A stretch of 64,000 nucleotides of DNA from UBA3210 sp963653535 (lineage in GTDB: Bacteria; Bacillota_I; Bacilli_A; RFN20; CAG-449). This document shows, one piece after another, positions 62,144 to 64,000 of this stretch (position 1 is the stretch's first letter; each line of letters begins with the position of its first letter). The notes under the pieces were generated by a model. That model saw only the letters and a program-made list of their open reading frames with translations. It was not told where the DNA came from and made no database searches. The stretch is taken from assembly GCA_963653535.1 (NCBI GenBank), contig CAVJWU010000002.1, forward strand, positions 1-64,000. Direction: 5' to 3'. Position numbers and translations under genes: made by a program.

Positions 62144-63625
62144 TTAGTTTAGGATTGAAAGTAAATTAATTAATAGTTCTTTATCGGTGATGATTAGAAT
62201 AATATTTTCTCTCGCTCTAGTTAATCCTTGATATAACATTTTGACAATAGGATATTTAGTTCCTTCAAGTTCTTTTCCTTTTAATTCTCCATCTTGATAA
62301 TAAAAATAAGAATTTAAAATCATTACTACTTTTTGAAAGTCTTGGCCTACTACTTCATTAGAATCTAAAATTGTTACATTTTCATCTAGATTAGGATTCA
62401 TTTGTTTAATCGGATAACTAATAAATGTATAATCCTTATTATTTAAGTCTAATGCTCTTTTAATAGCCTTCTTTTCATCAGGTTCATAAATTATTGAGCA
62501 GCTATCTTTAAGAGGAATTTCTTTATTAAAATTATTTAGATTAAAAACACAATCGATGAAAGAAATTACTTCCACGTTTGATCTTATTTTATTCGTCAAA
62601 CGATAATGGGTATCTTTAGCTTCATGAAGAATTAATGAAATGACCTTTTTTGCGTTTTCACTATTAAAAATTACTTGATTCGCATCATAAGAAAATACAC
62701 ATTTCTTATGGTTTTCTTTTATATATTGAACAATTTTAAAGAATTTTTCATATGGATAAATTCTTTGTGTTTCATCAAAAAAGATATAATCATATTTATC
62801 TAAAGTTTTTAATGATACTTTATATAATTCTTTAATCGTTAAATTTTCAATTTTTTCATTTAAAATTTTATGTCCTTCACTTAAAGTTTCAACGTTGATT
62901 ATTAACACTTTCCCTTTTAAAGAAAAATCATAAGCTAAATCATATAAAAGTAATGTTTTACCAGTTCCAGGCGAACCAGTGAGAGCAAAAATATTACGTT
63001 TATTTTGTTTAATTAAATCTTTAATTTTCTTTTTAATATCCCTTTGATGAGGAGTTAAGATATATTTTCCTTCAATGAACTTCTCATTATTATTTAAAGG
63101 TGAAACTAAAATGTTCTTTGGATCGTAAATTTCATCTAAATTAATTGTTTGATCAACAGGTAATTTTAAATAATCTAATAGTTCTTCTTTAGTTGATTCA
63201 ACAAGTGTTTTATTTTCTAGTTTATACAATTTATTTACTACACTTTTATAGGTGAAATGAACGGCATGTTTTTTACCGATAACATTAGTGAAATAACGAT
63301 TCTGTTTTAGTTGATCTAGTACCTTATTTAAGGAAATATCACCGCTTTTAAGTTCGATATTAATTACCGTGTCAGACGTTATTTTTAATAAATCCATCTC
63401 TTTATTTAAATGAGGAACAACGTAGCCAAAAATAAAGCCATCAACTAAAGTAGAATTATCATTTATACCTAAGAATTTTAATAATTTTTCAATATCTAAA
63501 ATTTCATTATGATGATATTCTCGCCCAGGATAAAAAGAACATAAATAAGAAACATAATTCTTAGAAATAAGTTCTTCTTTGGAAAGTTTAACTAAATCGT
63601 ATAAAGATACTAATTTATAAGCCAT
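62144..63625 (-). CDS. Single-chain PD-(D/E)XK nuclease plus SF1 helicase (DUF2075-like)
   Basis: Product of 493 residues from the ATG at 63625 (AGGTG at 5 bases, just after the dnaI stop); an in-frame start at 63652 would overlap dnaI. The first 110 residues hold a nuclease-type core: EMDLL (Asp78) and ELK (Glu91, Lys93) with a strand between, the D-ExK arrangement of NERD-like/PD-(D/E)XK enzymes. Then an SF1 helicase of the DUF2075 type: Walker A GSPGTGKT (217-224), Walker B FFDETQ (about 282-287), a motif with RLTNKIRSN (about 345) and motif VI GLTRARENI (about 470). The layout is like small nuclease-helicase defence proteins, but repair is also possible. It has no phage or island context. 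Confidence 0.75.
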   Translation of the reverse strand: MAYKLVSLYDLVKLSKEELISKNYVSYLCSFYPGREYHHNEILDIEKLLKFLGINDNSTLVDGFIFGYVVPHLNKEMDLLKITSDTVINIELKSGDISLNKVLDQLKQNRYFTNVIGKKHAVHFTYKSVVNKLYKLENKTLVESTKEELLDYLKLPVDQTINLDEIYDPKNILVSPLNNNEKFIEGKYILTPHQRDIKKKIKDLIKQNKRNIFALTGSPGTGKTLLLYDLAYDFSLKGKVLIINVETLSEGHKILNEKIENLTIKELYKVSLKTLDKYDYIFFDETQRIYPYEKFFKIVQYIKENHKKCVFSYDANQVIFNSENAKKVISLILHEAKDTHYRLTNKIRSNVEVISFIDCVFNLNNFNKEIPLKDSCSIIYEPDEKKAIKRALDLNNKDYTFISYPIKQMNPNLDENVTILDSNEVVGQDFQKVVMILNSYFYYQDGELKGKELEGTKYPIVKMLYQGLTRARENIILIITDKELLINLLSILN

Positions 63626-63633
63626 AATTTCAC

Positions 63634-64000
63634 CTAACCTTTTAAAGAACAAAGCGCAATCGGACTTGTTTTTAAATAAAATATCTCATTTTTATTTACT
63701 ATTTCTTGATATATTTCTTTATTTACTTTAGATGATCCTGATGAATTTAAAGCTTCCATTGGGGCTTTATTAGAGACAAAAAAAGTTAATAAACCTAGTT
63801 CATTTCTTTTCTTAATAAGTGGTAAGATAATATCTGTTTTTATATTTGAATAGATTGTTTCAAGCATAAAATTATCTAAAAATAAATATTTTACATTTGT
63901 TAACATCTCATAATCAAATTCATAATTAGTCTTATTAAAGCGATAATTATTCGATAAATCTTTAAAAAAGCCTGAACAATCAATATAGGAAATATATTCA
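63634..64000 (-). CDS. dnaI: DnaI-like helicase loader, C-terminal part (gene starts outside the window)
   Basis: The reading frame is open to the window edge; 121 residues are visible and the upstream residues (EYISYIDCSGFFKDLS) continue in frame. The segment KYLFLDNFMLE, then IILPLIKKRNELGLLTFFVSN, corresponds to the AAA+ region of DnaI/DnaC from Walker B through sensor 1. Walker B reads LFLDN where LDD is usual. DnaI loads the replicative helicase DnaC/DnaB. The N-terminal zinc domain and Walker A are out of view, so DnaC/IstB-like relatives are not excluded. Confidence 0.7.
   Translation of the reverse strand, partial: EYISYIDCSGFFKDLSNNYRFNKTNYEFDYEMLTNVKYLFLDNFMLETIYSNIKTDIILPLIKKRNELGLLTFFVSNKAPMEALNSSGSSKVNKEIYQEIVNKNEIFYLKTSPIALCSLKG

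Noticed and set aside
62144..63652. Start of the nuclease-helicase gene at 63652
   Set aside because: It would overlap the dnaI end and has no RBS; the ATG at 63625 has AGGTG at the right distance. For the same reason upstream starts were not used for ftsK, mraZ, obg, rpmA, secDF, plsY and the 372-821 gene.
1..64000. UGA read as tryptophan (genetic code 4)
   Set aside because: All long conserved proteins are complete under the standard code with Trp at TGG, and no gene appears split or shortened at an in-frame TGA. Only the absence of TGA stops is supported.
1..64000. tRNA, rRNA, CRISPR or insertion-sequence content
   Set aside because: All gaps are short and were read on both strands; none holds a clover-leaf pattern, direct-repeat array, transposase frame or flanking duplication.

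Overview
The window is a gene-dense chromosomal segment of a low-GC bacterium (roughly 30% GC by eye). Gene order is Bacillota-like: rplU-prp-rpmA-obg, xseB/xseA/nusB with an Asp23 gene, parE-parC divergent from plsY next to a YneF protein, hisS-aspS behind a T-box, and mraZ-rsmH-ftsL. L27 carries the Firmicute N-terminal extension together with its protease Prp. ftsL-like, ftsQ/divIB, ftsA, ftsZ, ftsK and mraZ are present, so the cell probably divides by FtsZ and is probably walled. The dcw cluster is broken up and the gene complement is compact. This fits an uncultured Bacilli-class lineage near Erysipelotrichales, RF39 or Acholeplasma-like groups, but the species cannot be named from the sequence. 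Nearly all genes lie on the minus strand; only plsY and ispG are on the plus strand. None of the 56 visible stop codons is TGA (39 TAA, 17 TAG). No rRNA, tRNA, CRISPR array, transposase or phage gene was seen, and no stretch longer than about 300 bases lacks a gene.

Layout. 1-6420: a partial membrane protein, then a jetA-jetB-jetC operon (Wadjet/MksBEF-like SMC complex) that ends in a four-helix membrane protein where a jetD nuclease would be expected. 6454-12402: plsC, an OB-fold protein, a type I pullulanase and ftsK. 12542-14431: mraZ-rsmH-ftsL-orf77 behind a promoter with a phased array of MraZ-type boxes. 14531-24331: xseB, xseA, nusB, asp23, a GH13 glucosidase, tex, leuS and a C39 peptidase-membrane protein without an ATPase domain. 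24430-32913: topoisomerase IV, plsY, yneF, efp, a metallo-beta-lactamase-fold hydrolase, rpmG and ispG. 32961-41904: a DEAD-type helicase, aspS, hisS with T-box, a NUDIX protein, an RluA-family pseudouridine synthase, rel and apt. 41948-50887: yceD, pheT, pheS, two unassigned genes, ftsZ, ftsA and ftsQ. 51036-60888: mscS, recJ, secDF, ruvB, ruvA, a 32-residue membrane peptide, an M6 protease lipoprotein and obg. 61050-64000: rpmA, prp, rplU with leader, a nuclease-helicase fusion and the 3' end of a dnaI-like helicase-loader gene.

Most of the window is housekeeping: translation, division, replication/repair and lipid synthesis. The unusual parts are the JetABC operon without JetD, the single-chain PD-(D/E)XK nuclease plus SF1 helicase, the NBD-less C39 protein, an EF-P without its tip lysine, an FtsA with degenerate nucleotide motifs and no membrane helix, the complete avoidance of TGA stops, and two well-formed regulatory sites (the MraZ box array, and a T-box whose specifier loop holds overlapping Asp and His codons).
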